NCBI GenBank assembly: GCA_030770545.1
Contig: CM061109.1
Span: 5,580,001-5,644,000, forward strand
Reading direction: 5' to 3'
Length of the DNA stretch: 64,000 bases
DNA from: Macropodus opercularis
Taxonomy: Eukaryota; Chordata; Actinopteri; Anabantiformes; Osphronemidae
The notes beneath the pieces are model-generated. The model ran no database searches. It was not told the origin of the DNA and worked only from the letters and a program-made list of their open reading frames with translations. Position numbers and translations under genes: made by a program. Of this stretch, positions 22,115-31,452 are shown piece after piece (within the stretch, counting starts at the first letter, position 1; each line of letters opens with the position of its first letter).

Positions 22115-22436
22115 TGTGGCACTTCTGTTCTCCAGCCAGCTGAGGCAATGTCTCTTGGGACTTTGTAGCTGGTTCATGGAACACAGGTGTCATTTCATGT
22201 TTCTGATTAATCAGGTTGAATTCTGGTTAGTCAGCGTCTTGCTTTTGTATTCTGGTTATTAGAGACCATCTTGCTCTGTACTTAGTCAGGTAGGATTTTG
22301 TTTTATAGACTAATTGTTATTGTATTTATCCTCATAGCGAGTGACTATAGTTAGTTGTTAGTTGTTTGTTTATTAAAGACAATATTCCTGTTGAATCACA
22401 ACCAGCCTTCCAGTGTCTGCTTTCTTGTTTGTCACA
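22115..22436 (+). mobile_element. Candidate small solo LTR (copy 1)
   Basis: A 322-bp block begins TGTGGCAC and ends TTGTCACA, with near-matching short inverted ends. It is flanked by CAATC and CATTC, a possible 5-bp target duplication with one mismatch. Its 3' part (TTTATTAAAGACAATATTCC, then CCAGTGTCTGC) resembles the R-U5 region of fish LTRs. It is present in both macro-copies, so no empty site is available for proof. Confidence 0.35.
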
Positions 22437-22564
22437 CATTCGCAGGTTTTGGAGTAGCGTATATTCCTATTCAGATTATGTCTTTTTGGTTAAAATGCTT
22501 CTGTCCCAGCATTTTAAATATGTCAAGTTAAACTTTTTTATCTAAAAATGAATTGAATTACACT
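22437..22564. other. Unassigned spacer
   Basis: I see no recognisable feature between the candidate solo LTR and the inner edge of the right inverted arm. Confidence 0.4.
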
Positions 22565-23350
22565 AAATTTAAAACTTATACTGCATGAAAATGATCACTG
22601 AAAAAGACAATAAAACTGAAAAGCTGACGTGGCCTTTTCTAGGGATAACAGTAAGTATCACAGCAACAAATTGGTGTCATGGATCACATTAAAAATACAA
22701 CTTCGAATGTACAACAGATGAAGAAATGCACAATTATAATAAGAAGAACTTGATGTTTGATACTGACAGGTACTGACACCAATGATGTAAAAATGAAATC
22801 CAGGCAGGGGACCACAGTGATGGCCCTACTTCTTTACCTGATTATTAACATCCCATTGAAAGGAAGAGACATCTCAGTCTCAACTGCCACTGCAGGAGTC
22901 TGCTTGTGTGTCACCTGGAATTGTGAGTCAAATGTCTGTCACCTGGAATTCAGTGGAAAAACAAAAACACAACAGATAGAGACCATATCTTTACAGATTA
23001 AGAAGCTGTAAGTAAGTATCAGCATCAATAGGTGCTTAAAATGTCCTCATCTGCCTGAGCATGTTTTTCCATCCTGTCTACTGTAGTGAGTAGGTGTGGA
23101 ACCTCAACTACCTACTCAATACCCTTCAGACAACTTCACCTGGATGAATGAGAATCTCCACAGACAACTACAGACATTGTTTCTACCATAGCCCCAAGTA
23201 CAAACCAGAGCACGTTGCTAACTTGTAACACATTCAGGCATAAGTTAATAAATAAAGGCAAAACAAGATATACACTTCATTTAATATAGTATTTGACAAG
23301 TAAATTTTGCTCCTAAATTGTTATTAATTATCTACTATAGTTCTGTGGAA
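22565..23350 (-). repeat. Right arm of inverted duplication (copy 1)
   Basis: The reverse complement matches 5502-6171 followed directly by 8164-8424; the intervening 2 kb of the left arm is absent. The arm includes the 77-bp exon-like block at 22838-22914. The outer end at about 23350 lies 70 bp from the Gypsy insertion. The arms enclose about 14 kb of mobile-element and pseudogene sequence. Confidence 0.85.
22838..22914 (-). other. 77-bp exon-like block with intact splice sites (right arm)
   Basis: On the minus strand it is preceded by TTCCAG and followed by GTAAAG, exactly like its inverted partner at 6065-6141, and it has the same length. The frame containing VTHKQTPAVAVE is open in both; the second half has diverged by several replacements. 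A duplicated CACCTGGAATT just upstream adds a second possible acceptor. Confidence 0.45.
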
Positions 23351-23419
23351 ACAGAAATTCGAAACACTAATTCGAGCATGGCCTCAGTCAGGTATCATCA
23401 ATTGTGTTTATAATAATAA

Positions 23420-24187
23420 TGTTACGGGTCCCAAGTCGGGTACCAGCGCAGCAAAGATGAAGCTGGGAAACAGGTAACAATCAGGAGCAATTATGGATTG
23501 AAGCGCTCAGTTCACCTTCCCGAATAGCCTTTCTCTTTATTCATCTTTTCAACTAATAACAAAACATTTACTTCACTTAATATAATTTAACTCTATTAGC
23601 AATGTAAACCAACAAAAAATAACTTATCACAAAAAGATGTGCGTGTAGGAGCCTAAATACTATTACTATGAAAAGCAAATACATATGGTGTCCGTCTGCA
23701 GGACATAGTGTAGCAGACAGATGACACGGCGCATGCGCTACTCGACACGCCATGCGTCTCACTGCTCACGTAGCGTGTAGCGAACTTCTAAACTCTAATT
23801 AAAGTTCATTGTAAGAGTGTAGTTCCCTATAAACAATTTAATAACATTCGCCGTACAAATATAAACTCTCTCTAATGTGGTTTTCATTAGTTTTCCACCA
23901 ATTACTAACCTGGGAAACAGGTAACAATCAGGAGCAATTATGGATTGAAGCGCTCAGTTCACCTTCCCGAATAGCCTTGAGGTGGGGGCGGAGCTCCACC
24001 GCAAAAGCCTCCCTGGTGCAACTGCTTCCGTCCCAAAGGTTCCTACCTGAGATTTATGTTCCCGTGTGTTCACTAAATAAATATGGGAATTGTATATCCA
24101 ATTCTCCTATATTTTATAATATATATATATATCCATCTAAATAAATTATACACAAATAAATCCACGTTTCATTTGTGGTGTATCACA
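23420..24187 (-). repeat. Gypsy 3' LTR (copy 1)
   Basis: On the plus strand it runs from TGTTACGGG to GTATCACA, with TG..CA ends on both strands. It contains a 68-bp direct repeat (23463-23530 and 23910-23977). It differs from the 5' LTR (30425-31193) at about three positions, such as ATGCGTCTC versus ATGCATCTC and a 1-bp indel in TGTAGTTCCC. Confidence 0.92.
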
Positions 24188-24335
24188 TACTCCCCAACAA
24201 ACAAAAGTGGCTCCTGACACTTATACTTAGGTGTTACCGAATACAACCATCTATATCTCAGAGAACTGCCAAGCACTTACGGAACAAACAAATTAACAGT
24301 TTGAGTCTCCCACCTAAGATATATGTCCCCGCTAT
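24188..24335 (-). other. Gypsy 3' untranslated region with polypurine tract
   Basis: The sequence next to the 3' LTR reads GTTGGGGAGTA on the minus strand, a short purine-rich tract in the position of the plus-strand primer. The pol stop codon is at 24336-24338. Confidence 0.55.
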
Positions 24336-27300
24336 TCAATAATAGCAGACTGGAGACATGACTGGCAAATATACAGGTGAGATGGTTGGTGTAGGATGGA
24401 AGAAGGGGGTGTAAGACACTGGACACTGGTGCGTGCACACTGTGGGCAGAGTACAAATGGAGTTAACCATCAGCCGTGGCTCATATGTGGGCTGCCCCAG
24501 GGATGCATAGGTGAGCATCTGGCCAGGTCGTCTCTCTCTGGGTGATCTCCTCAGTGGAGGCTGCATCTCAGGCTCAGGTTCCAGGGGGTCTTGCTGGGGA
24601 TTTCCAGGTTGCGTTGGTCCCTGCTCTCCATAAACTCGAGGTACATCAGTCTGTGTCACGTCCTCTCCTTGTTCCTCCTCGCCTGCATTCTCCGTTTGGA
24701 TTACAGGTCCCATTGTTGTCTGCTCTCCTTGGCACATTTCATCTTCTCCCAGGTCATGCTGTGGGTCACGGGTACCATTTTGGTGAGGTCTATTGCATCC
24801 ACTTCTTGACACGTCACTCGGCATCCTCAGCCAATATCTAGGAAAATCCTCCTCCTCCTCTGACTCACTTGTGACCTGGTTCTGCATCTCTTCAACCTGC
24901 CTTAACGGTCTCCTCGGCATGACTGTCTTCTTTCGTATTCTGTCCGAACTGTTTGTCATTAATGGCTCAATGGGTAAATCGTTCACTTGGAGCAACAGGT
25001 TCCGGTGGAGGACACGGGTGCGACCGCCTCCTGCTTCAGGACTGACCCTGTAGACTGGGTTCTCACCAAGCTGCTCTTTGACGATGAAGATCGTCTTTTC
25101 CCAGTACGGTTTTAGTTTGCATGGACCTCCTCTTTCAGTGAGGTTACGCACAAGGACCCGATCTCCCGGCTGGAGCGTTACTCCTTTGTTATGTCTGTCA
25201 TAATAGTATTTACCCTTAGCGCTGGACTGTTGGCTGTGTGTGCTTGCTAACTTGTATGCCTCTGTCATTCTCTCCCCCCATTTTTCTGCAAAGCTTCTTG
25301 GCGTTACTCTCTCCTCCTCTGTTATTAGCCCAAATAGTAGGTCCACAGGCAGATGAGGGTGACGACCATATAACAAGTAATATGGAGAAAATCCAGTGGC
25401 CTCATGCCGCGTGCAGTTATATGCATGAATAACATGTGGCAAGTGTTCCTTCCAGTTCTCTCTCTCCTTCTCTCCCAGTGTCCGAAGCATTTGCAACAGG
25501 GTTCGATTGAACCGCTCTGCCGGATTGCCCTGTGGGTGATAAGGTGACGTACGTGAGTGACTCACCCCAGACATTTGCCTAAGTGTCCTAAACAGCTCAT
25601 TCTCAAACTCCCTTCCTTGATCATGATGGAGCTTGGCTGGGTATCCAAATCGGGGAATGAAATCATTGAAGAGTCGATCAGCTGCAGTCTTCCCTGCCTT
25701 ATTCCGGGTGGGGTATGCTTGGGCAAACCTAGTGAAGTGATCCATCACCACCAGGATGTATTCATAACCACCACGGCTGGTCTCAAGGTGGAGGAAGTCT
25801 ATGCAGACCAGTTCAAGGGGTGCGGTAGACGTCAGACTCCCCATCGGTGCTCTGTCATGTGTTGCTGGTTTTTTCTGTTTAATACAGTGACACTTCCTGG
25901 TAACATACTCCTCAATATCTTTTTTCATGAAAGGCCAGTAAAATCGTTCTCTGGCCAGGCTCAATACTCTTTCCACACCAACATGTCCCATTTTGTCGTG
26001 CAGGTATGTGAAAGCAGTCTGTTTGTAGTTGGCAGGTGAGACTAGCTGTTTACGAGCAAGTGTTAACCGGTAAAGAAGCCCATCCTCCACATGCAGCTTG
26101 CTCCACTCTCTTGACAGCCTCCTGGCTGGTCCATCGAGCATCCGACGTATGGTGTCAGTCAGTTCACTGTTCCTCTCCTTTAGCTCTAAGATTTTACTAA
26201 TGGCTGGATCTTTTCGTTGTCCCTCTGCCAGTTCATCGCGGCTGATCACTGGGAAAGGCTCTGTATGAGTGTATTGCTGGGATGTTATGTCCAGAGCTGC
26301 CACCCATGCTACATCTCTGTGGTGTGCAGCTTTACTCCCTTCCCAGGTAGCATGCACCGCCTCTTCTGAGAGCCTCTCAGAGCACTGCTTCATGTAGGTT
26401 TCAATGTCAAGGGGCCAACGAGAGAGAGTGTCAGCATCAATGTTCAAGCTGCCTGGTTTGTATCTGATTTCAAAACAGAAGTCTGCCAACTGTCCCACCC
26501 AGCGGTGGCCTACTGCATTTAGTTTGGCAGTACTCATTATGTATGTCAGGGGGTTGTTATCAGTGAATACGATGAAGTGAGGAGCATAGAAGAGGTAGTC
26601 CCTAAACTTGTCGCACACCGCCCACTTTAAAGCCAAAAACTCAAGCTTACCGCTGTGGAAGTGATAGTTTCGCTCTGCTGATGTTAGCGTGCGGGACCCA
26701 TAGCCAATCACTCTCATTTTTCCATCTTGTTTCTGGTACAGGACTGCCCCAAGGCCCTGCTGGGAAGCATCTGTGTGAAGTATGAAAGGTTGATCAAAAT
26801 CTGGATATGCCAACACTGGTGGGTTGGTTAGGATGTTTAGTAAATTCTCAAGGATCTGCTGATGTTCGTTCTTCCACTCCACAGGGGTGCGTGAGGGAAG
26901 CTGGGGGCCTTTGGTCCTTCCTTTTGAAGATTTTAGTTGCACCGCATCAGTTTTCACTTGAAGCAACTCGTACAGTGGTCTTGCAATAGATGAGAAATCC
27001 TGCATGTATGCTCTGTAATAGCTTAGAAACCCTAATAATCTTCTGACGTCCCCTACTGTCTGTGGGGTCCTCTCTTTCAGTGCCTGTACTGCCTCTATGT
27101 CTTTTGGATCCACCCGTACACCCTCAGCGGAGACTAGCCGACCCACATATCTGACTTCTTTACGGAATAACTCACACTTTTCTGGTCTCAGCTTAACCCC
27201 ATGATGCTGCAAAGCCTGAAGCACACGGCGCAGCACCTCGACATGCTCTTCAAACGATCTGGAGAAGCAGAGGACATCGTCCAAATAAGGGATGCAGCAC

Positions 27301-28985
27301 TCATCCCTGAGTGTTTCAAGCATTTCCTCCATGCTCCTTTGGAAGGCTGCTGGTGCATTTGACAGTCCAAAAGGTATCCTGACCCATTCATATAGGCCCC
27401 AGGGTGTAGTAAAAGCAGTCAGATGTCTAGACCCCTCCTCAATAAAGCCTTGGTGATAAGCTTTTCCCTGGTCTAGGATTGAAAACCAGCTGTAGCCCCC
27501 TAGTGAGTCGATCAAATCTTGTATACGGGGAAGTGGGTGTCGGTCAGGCACAGTCTTTTTATTAAGGAGTCGATAGTCAATACATAGACGTAATGACCCA
27601 TCCTTTTTCCTTACACAAACAATCGGTGCAGCATAGGGTGACTGAGATTTTACTATCCATCCCTTCACCATCAGCTCCTGGATATACTCTTTTACTTCTT
27701 TGTACAGTGGTTTTGGAACTGATGCATAGGCCTTCTGTACAGGAACATTGTCTGTGAGTCGAATTGACATTTGAAGAGCAGGAATGCATCCAATGTCATC
27801 GCTACTGCGTGCAAACGCTGCAGTCTCCTCCTGTAGCATCTTCCCAACTATCTGTCGTTGTTCTGTGGTGAGGTGACTTAGATCCACCGGTGGTTGCCAG
27901 GCCTCAGCAAGGGGGTTGGTTGGGGTGATGACATTATTAACTTCAACCCTCGCTGTCGTACTCGGTGGTGAGAGTTGTGTCTCAGGTTTGCCTAGCTCAA
28001 GAACTTTAACTATTGGTTGTATGGAGCCTATAGGGGTCCTATTTGGCAGAGTGATTTCATGCCTGGTGTGATTAGTAACTGGTATCTTGACATATGGCCA
28101 CCTAGTGTTGTTTATTTCTAAGAGACCCTCCCCGACACTGAGCTGCGCTAGGTTTGGGTCCTCTTCTTGTGGTTCATAAAGAACAATGGGGTTAGATGTG
28201 TTAAAAGTAGGTGACACTCTGCAACGGACATGCATTGTCCCTCCAGCCGGAATGTTGACATTTTCTTTACCCACCCTTACTGTTGCCATGCTGTGGTGTG
28301 ATGACCTCTGGGCCTCTATAAAACTGACCATGGTCCGTACCTGCTCTTCTTCAACACCAAGTGCCCTTTTAAGGAGACTGACCACCAAGGCTTGTGCATC
28401 TGTCTCCGAATTTTGTCTGTCCACCATCTCTTGAAGTACATTAGCACCTAATAGAGGCTGTGGGAGTGGAAGCTGACTTACCAGGAAAGGGACTTGAATA
28501 GCAAGTTTTGGGTTGTCATTCCCTGTCAGGTTGACTGTTAGCTCCACCCATCCATCATATGGGATTGGCTGTCCATTTGCTGCACAAATGTCAAGGTTTT
28601 CCCCTGGGTCTAAGAGTTCATATAAAGGTCTGACAGGGAAGCTGGGAATAAACGTCTCTTTCCATAGCCTGTCGACTATACTCACTTGTGAGCCAGTGTC
28701 AAAAAGAACAGTTGTTGCAAACCCGCTGATGAAACAATTCAGCAGGCTCTTCCTCCCAATTAGGGGTGCAGTGTGAAGAGGATCCTCTGTAGCTGTTCTC
28801 TTTTCTTCACAGTTGTAGACTTTGTTACCTCGCTTCCGCTGTTGTTGTTTATCTCTGTGACTTACACTGCGGGACTGGAACTGTGGGACGGCCTCTGGTT
28901 GTCCCTCAGCAGAGACCGTTCCTCGTTTCCCGACTGTCGAGGTCTTTTTAAGCAGCCTACTGCTCGATGCCCTGCTTCTCCACAT
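24336..28985 (-). CDS. pol: Gypsy Pol polyprotein (protease, RT, RNase H, integrase)
   Basis: A 1549-codon uninterrupted frame. Domains in order: aspartic protease with LFDTGSQ (about 95-100); reverse transcriptase at about 430-610 with the first Asp in SILDQGKAYHQ (505) and the YLDD box (567-570); RNase H at about 735-860 with HTDAS (739), E782, TDNN (809) and D851; integrase with the HDKMGH zinc half (996/1001) and KCHC (1032/1034), core residues IDF (D1063), HHDQG (D1122) and ERFNR (E1157), then a GPY/F-like module near 1287-1295. A 200-residue acidic tail follows. The 5' end overlaps gag by 124 bp in the -1 frame, so Pol is probably made by -1 frameshifting and the first ATG (28985) is not the true start. 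All catalytic residues look present. It copies the element's RNA to DNA and inserts it into the genome. Confidence 0.93.
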   Translation of the reverse strand: MWRSRASSSRLLKKTSTVGKRGTVSAEGQPEAVPQFQSRSVSHRDKQQQRKRGNKVYNCEEKRTATEDPLHTAPLIGRKSLLNCFISGFATTVLFDTGSQVSIVDRLWKETFIPSFPVRPLYELLDPGENLDICAANGQPIPYDGWVELTVNLTGNDNPKLAIQVPFLVSQLPLPQPLLGANVLQEMVDRQNSETDAQALVVSLLKRALGVEEEQVRTMVSFIEAQRSSHHSMATVRVGKENVNIPAGGTMHVRCRVSPTFNTSNPIVLYEPQEEDPNLAQLSVGEGLLEINNTRWPYVKIPVTNHTRHEITLPNRTPIGSIQPIVKVLELGKPETQLSPPSTTARVEVNNVITPTNPLAEAWQPPVDLSHLTTEQRQIVGKMLQEETAAFARSSDDIGCIPALQMSIRLTDNVPVQKAYASVPKPLYKEVKEYIQELMVKGWIVKSQSPYAAPIVCVRKKDGSLRLCIDYRLLNKKTVPDRHPLPRIQDLIDSLGGYSWFSILDQGKAYHQGFIEEGSRHLTAFTTPWGLYEWVRIPFGLSNAPAAFQRSMEEMLETLRDECCIPYLDDVLCFSRSFEEHVEVLRRVLQALQHHGVKLRPEKCELFRKEVRYVGRLVSAEGVRVDPKDIEAVQALKERTPQTVGDVRRLLGFLSYYRAYMQDFSSIARPLYELLQVKTDAVQLKSSKGRTKGPQLPSRTPVEWKNEHQQILENLLNILTNPPVLAYPDFDQPFILHTDASQQGLGAVLYQKQDGKMRVIGYGSRTLTSAERNYHFHSGKLEFLALKWAVCDKFRDYLFYAPHFIVFTDNNPLTYIMSTAKLNAVGHRWVGQLADFCFEIRYKPGSLNIDADTLSRWPLDIETYMKQCSERLSEEAVHATWEGSKAAHHRDVAWVAALDITSQQYTHTEPFPVISRDELAEGQRKDPAISKILELKERNSELTDTIRRMLDGPARRLSREWSKLHVEDGLLYRLTLARKQLVSPANYKQTAFTYLHDKMGHVGVERVLSLARERFYWPFMKKDIEEYVTRKCHCIKQKKPATHDRAPMGSLTSTAPLELVCIDFLHLETSRGGYEYILVVMDHFTRFAQAYPTRNKAGKTAADRLFNDFIPRFGYPAKLHHDQGREFENELFRTLRQMSGVSHSRTSPYHPQGNPAERFNRTLLQMLRTLGEKERENWKEHLPHVIHAYNCTRHEATGFSPYYLLYGRHPHLPVDLLFGLITEEERVTPRSFAEKWGERMTEAYKLASTHSQQSSAKGKYYYDRHNKGVTLQPGDRVLVRNLTERGGPCKLKPYWEKTIFIVKEQLGENPVYRVSPEAGGGRTRVLHRNLLLQVNDLPIEPLMTNSSDRIRKKTVMPRRPLRQVEEMQNQVTSESEEEEDFPRYWLRMPSDVSRSGCNRPHQNGTRDPQHDLGEDEMCQGEQTTMGPVIQTENAGEEEQGEDVTQTDVPRVYGEQGPTQPGNPQQDPLEPEPEMQPPLRRSPRERRPGQMLTYASLGQPTYEPRLMVNSICTLPTVCTHQCPVSYTPFFHPTPTISPVYLPVMSPVCYY

Positions 28986-29956
28986 ACCAGACAGTGACTA
29001 CAGTTTGTAACTCCTTGCTGTGCACAGTTAGTACAAATAAACACCCTACCCCTTCTTGTAACAGGTATCATGTTTGATGTAGTAGGTGTGTCACTGCTGT
29101 ATATGGGCTGAGGATGAGTTTGTGTCTGGGGGTGACTTGGTGATTGCCCAGTCTTCCAATGAGCTGCTTGCTGGTCCATTAAGGCTTCAACCATGTGTGT
29201 GAGAGTCTCTACTTGGGTACTCAGTTGTTGCATCGTTTGTTTCTCGTTCTCATCAGTGGTTTGCTTTCCTTCATCCACTCGAACATAATGAGCATGTGTT
29301 GTCTTTTGTTTTGGGCCGTGGCCCAGCCTACGTTGGTGTTCATTTTCATCACTGATTATCTTCATGACCTGGCTGAGAATTTCTTCATCAGTGACTTGGC
29401 TGTTTGTGAGGAGTAGTCTCAGTTGCTGTCTGATGTCTGTGTGTTTTGACCCAAGACCCTGGTAGATGGTATGGAGAAACACCTCCTGAATGGTTTGGGG
29501 GTCATACCGAATGTCTGCAACGGCCTGTTTCGACTGAAAGATGATTTTCTGTTTGAGTCCAATCATACGATACAGGAACTGCTGAGGAGGTTCGTGTTCA
29601 TTTTGCTTTGCACACATAAGCTCCTGGAACAGTTCTGTGCTGGCTTTCTCTCCGAGATGGGACCTGAGAAATCCTTTGATTTCACTTGTTGTGATTTCTT
29701 CTTTATTAATAAGCATGTCCTTAAAGGCACCTGGTTTTATAATCCTCAATACCCCTCGAATTACTTCCATCTCAGTAAAGCCCTCCTTAACTCCTTCGTC
29801 TATCTGTTTGCTAATACCACTATACGTGATGTCAGAATGGAGGTCTCCAATCTGTCCCCCATGTATTTTAAACTCCCTCCGCTGGAGATAAGATAAATCC
29901 TTTAGCACCAGTCCACGTGTCATGCACTTGTGCTGTCCCCTTTCTTGCAGTATCAT
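28862..29956 (-). CDS. gag: Gypsy Gag, main part with zinc knuckle
   Basis: A 364-codon frame. Its C-terminal part has CLVCGEAGHRAVGC, a CX2CX4HX4C zinc knuckle that binds the element's RNA, preceded by a second Cys cluster (CTNCAQQGVTNC). The central region is helical and glutamine-rich, as in capsid domains, and the capsid packages the RNA. The apparent ATG at 29956 is internal: the upstream frame (29868-30383) supplies the N-terminus and overlaps it by 89 bp, so one base is gained or lost, or a +1 shift is used. It overlaps pol downstream in the -1 frame. Confidence 0.8.
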   Translation of the reverse strand: MILQERGQHKCMTRGLVLKDLSYLQRREFKIHGGQIGDLHSDITYSGISKQIDEGVKEGFTEMEVIRGVLRIIKPGAFKDMLINKEEITTSEIKGFLRSHLGEKASTELFQELMCAKQNEHEPPQQFLYRMIGLKQKIIFQSKQAVADIRYDPQTIQEVFLHTIYQGLGSKHTDIRQQLRLLLTNSQVTDEEILSQVMKIISDENEHQRRLGHGPKQKTTHAHYVRVDEGKQTTDENEKQTMQQLSTQVETLTHMVEALMDQQAAHWKTGQSPSHPQTQTHPQPIYSSDTPTTSNMIPVTRRGRVFICTNCAQQGVTNCSHCLVCGEAGHRAVGCLKRPRQSGNEERSLLRDNQRPSHSSSPAV

Positions 29957-30383
29957 GGTTCCCGATTATGCTGCACACCAGGTCATTTAGTGACAGTAGT
30001 TGGCCCATCCCTTGGTCTTCAGATTTCAGTAACATTTCAGACTGCATATATTTAAGGATGTAATCCACACACCCTTCTTCGTCTGCGGACTCTAGCTCCT
30101 CTGCATGTTGGCTACTAGTAGCAATGTCTCTGGCCAGCACGTAGGCTTCATTGCCCGAGTGCTTGTACAAGTTCTTTTTAATGCACCACACCAGTTCCTT
30201 ACGTGCTGTGGACATGACGTTCCTGGTCTGATGAGACAGCAGTGCGGTTCCCTTGGGAGAATAAGGACACTTGTAGATTTTCTGTTCCTTCTCACGGACA
30301 CCCACTGGTTGTCGTCTCAGCTGTCGTCTCGTCACTTCACGTTGGCCCTGTGGTTCTGATTGCGTTGGATCAGTTCCCCTCAA
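29868..30383 (-). CDS. gag: Gypsy Gag N-terminal part (frame-broken)
   Basis: A 171-codon frame beginning 19 bp after the primer binding site. It is basic near the start and then helical. It runs past LLSLNDLVCSIIGNHD and ends 89 bp into the following gag frame. The likely break lies in the run AAGAAAGGGG around 29933-29942, a homopolymer-rich spot where a 1-bp insertion or deletion is plausible. Copy 2 of the element is cut by the window end, so the break cannot be checked there. Confidence 0.65.
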   Translation of the reverse strand: MRGTDPTQSEPQGQREVTRRQLRRQPVGVREKEQKIYKCPYSPKGTALLSHQTRNVMSTARKELVWCIKKNLYKHSGNEAYVLARDIATSSQHAEELESADEEGCVDYILKYMQSEMLLKSEDQGMGQLLSLNDLVCSIIGNHDTARKGTAQVHDTWTGAKGFILSPAEGV

Positions 30384-30401
30384 ATGTTATGATGGAAGCT
30401 G

Positions 30402-30419
30402 ATCCCGGACGAGCCCCCA
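30402..30419 (-). other. Primer binding site, tRNA-Pro type
   Basis: On the minus strand, five bases after the 5' LTR, the sequence is TGGGGGCTCGTCCGGGAT. This matches the classic 18-nt proline-tRNA primer site known from murine-leukaemia-type retroviruses. In Ty3/Gypsy elements of fish the primer tRNA varies. Confidence 0.85.
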
Positions 30420-30424
30420 CAATT

Positions 30425-31193
30425 TGTTACGGGTCCCAAGTCGGGTACCAGCGCAGCAAAGATGAAGCTGGGAAACAGGTAACAATCAGGAGCAATTATG
30501 GATTGAAGCGCTCAGTTCACCTTCCCGAATAGCCTTTCTCTTTATTCATCTTTTCAACTAATAACAAAACATTTACTTCACTTAATATAATTTAACTCTA
30601 TTAGCAATGTAAACCAACAAAAAATAACTTATCACAAAAAGATGTGCGTGTAGGAGCCTAAATACTATTACTATGAAAAGCAAATACATATGGTGTCCGT
30701 CTGCAGGACATAGTGTAGCAGACAGATGACACGGCGCATGCGCTACTCGACACGCCATGCATCTCACTGCTCATGTAGCGTGTAGCGAACTTCTAAACTC
30801 TAATTAAAGTTCATTGTAAGAGTGTACGTTCCCTATAAACAATTTAATAACATTCGCCGTACAAATATAAACTCTCTCTAATGTGGTTTTCATTAGTTTT
30901 CCACCAATTACTAACCTGGGAAACAGGTAACAATCAGGAGCAATTATGGATTGAAGCGCTCAGTTCACCTTCCCGAATAGCCTTGAGGTGGGGGCGGAGC
31001 TCCACCGCAAAAGCCTCCCTGGTGCAACTGCTTCCGTCCCAAAGGTTCCTACCTGAGATTTATGTTCCCGTGTGTTCACTAAATAAATATGGGAATTGTA
31101 TATCCAATTCTCCTATATTTTATAATATATATATATATCCATCTAAATAAATTATACACAAATAAATCCACGTTTCATTTGTGGTGTATCACA
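30425..31193 (-). repeat. Gypsy 5' LTR (copy 1)
   Basis: A 769-bp partner of 23420-24187 with the same ends and the same internal 68-bp direct repeat. On the plus strand it is followed by ATAA, which matches the four bases before the other LTR. Confidence 0.92.
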
Positions 31194-31432
31194 ATAAATT
31201 AATAATATTAGAATGAAATATGACAGAGCAGTATGATGGTGTAGCAGTTAGCACTGTTGCCTCACAGCAAGAGGCTTTTTCTCTGTGTCTGTGTGGTTTT
31301 TCTTCAGTTTCTTCCATCAGCCCAATGACATGAAGTCAATTAATTTAAAATTGCTTGTAAGTGTGACTGAAAGAGTGAGCGATGATCTGTCTGTCTCTAT
31401 AAGTAGCCCTGTGGTAGACTTTGTTCTTTTAC
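31194..31432 (+). repeat. SINE-like interspersed repeat
   Basis: From about 31231 the sequence follows a repeat common in fish: GATGGTGTAGCAGTTAGCAC, TTGCCTCACAGCAAGA, then CTGTGTGGTTTTTCTTCAG and AGCCCTGTGGTAGACT. The first part resembles a tRNA A-box, and a degraded B-box should follow. Family assignment is from memory, and the copy is old and degenerate. Confidence 0.5.
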
Positions 31433-31452
31433 GTGTGTGTGTGTGTGTGTGT
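31433..31452. repeat. (GT)n microsatellite
   Basis: A 20-bp GT run. It is the inverted equivalent of the CA runs at 11095 and 52005. Confidence 0.9.

Larger units (their letters stand above)
23420..31193 (-). mobile_element. Near-complete Ty3/Gypsy LTR retrotransposon (copy 1)
   Basis: A 7.77-kb element on the minus strand has two LTRs of 768 and 769 bp that I align with only about three differences. It has a tRNA-Pro-type primer binding site, gag with a zinc knuckle, and a long intact pol ordered protease, reverse transcriptase, RNase H, integrase. That order and the GPY/F-like tail fit Ty3/Gypsy. It is bounded by ATAA on both sides (23416-23419 and 31194-31197), a 4-bp target duplication. 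The near-identical LTRs indicate recent insertion. The same site is occupied in copy 2, so it inserted before the macro-duplication. The only visible defect is a frame change inside gag. No envelope gene is present. Confidence 0.9.

Noticed and set aside
5502..23350. Calling the inverted arms terminal repeats of one giant transposon
   Set aside because: Outer ends show no target duplication or conserved tip and the arms differ in length. I kept it only as a hypothesis.
25557..26039. Plus-strand ORFs of 60-160 codons between 24.5 and 30.4 kb
   Set aside because: They are antisense shadows of Gypsy gag and pol.
31231..31300. Functional tRNA gene at the SINE-like repeat
   Set aside because: Only an A-box-like stretch is visible and no cloverleaf can be formed from the degenerate sequence.
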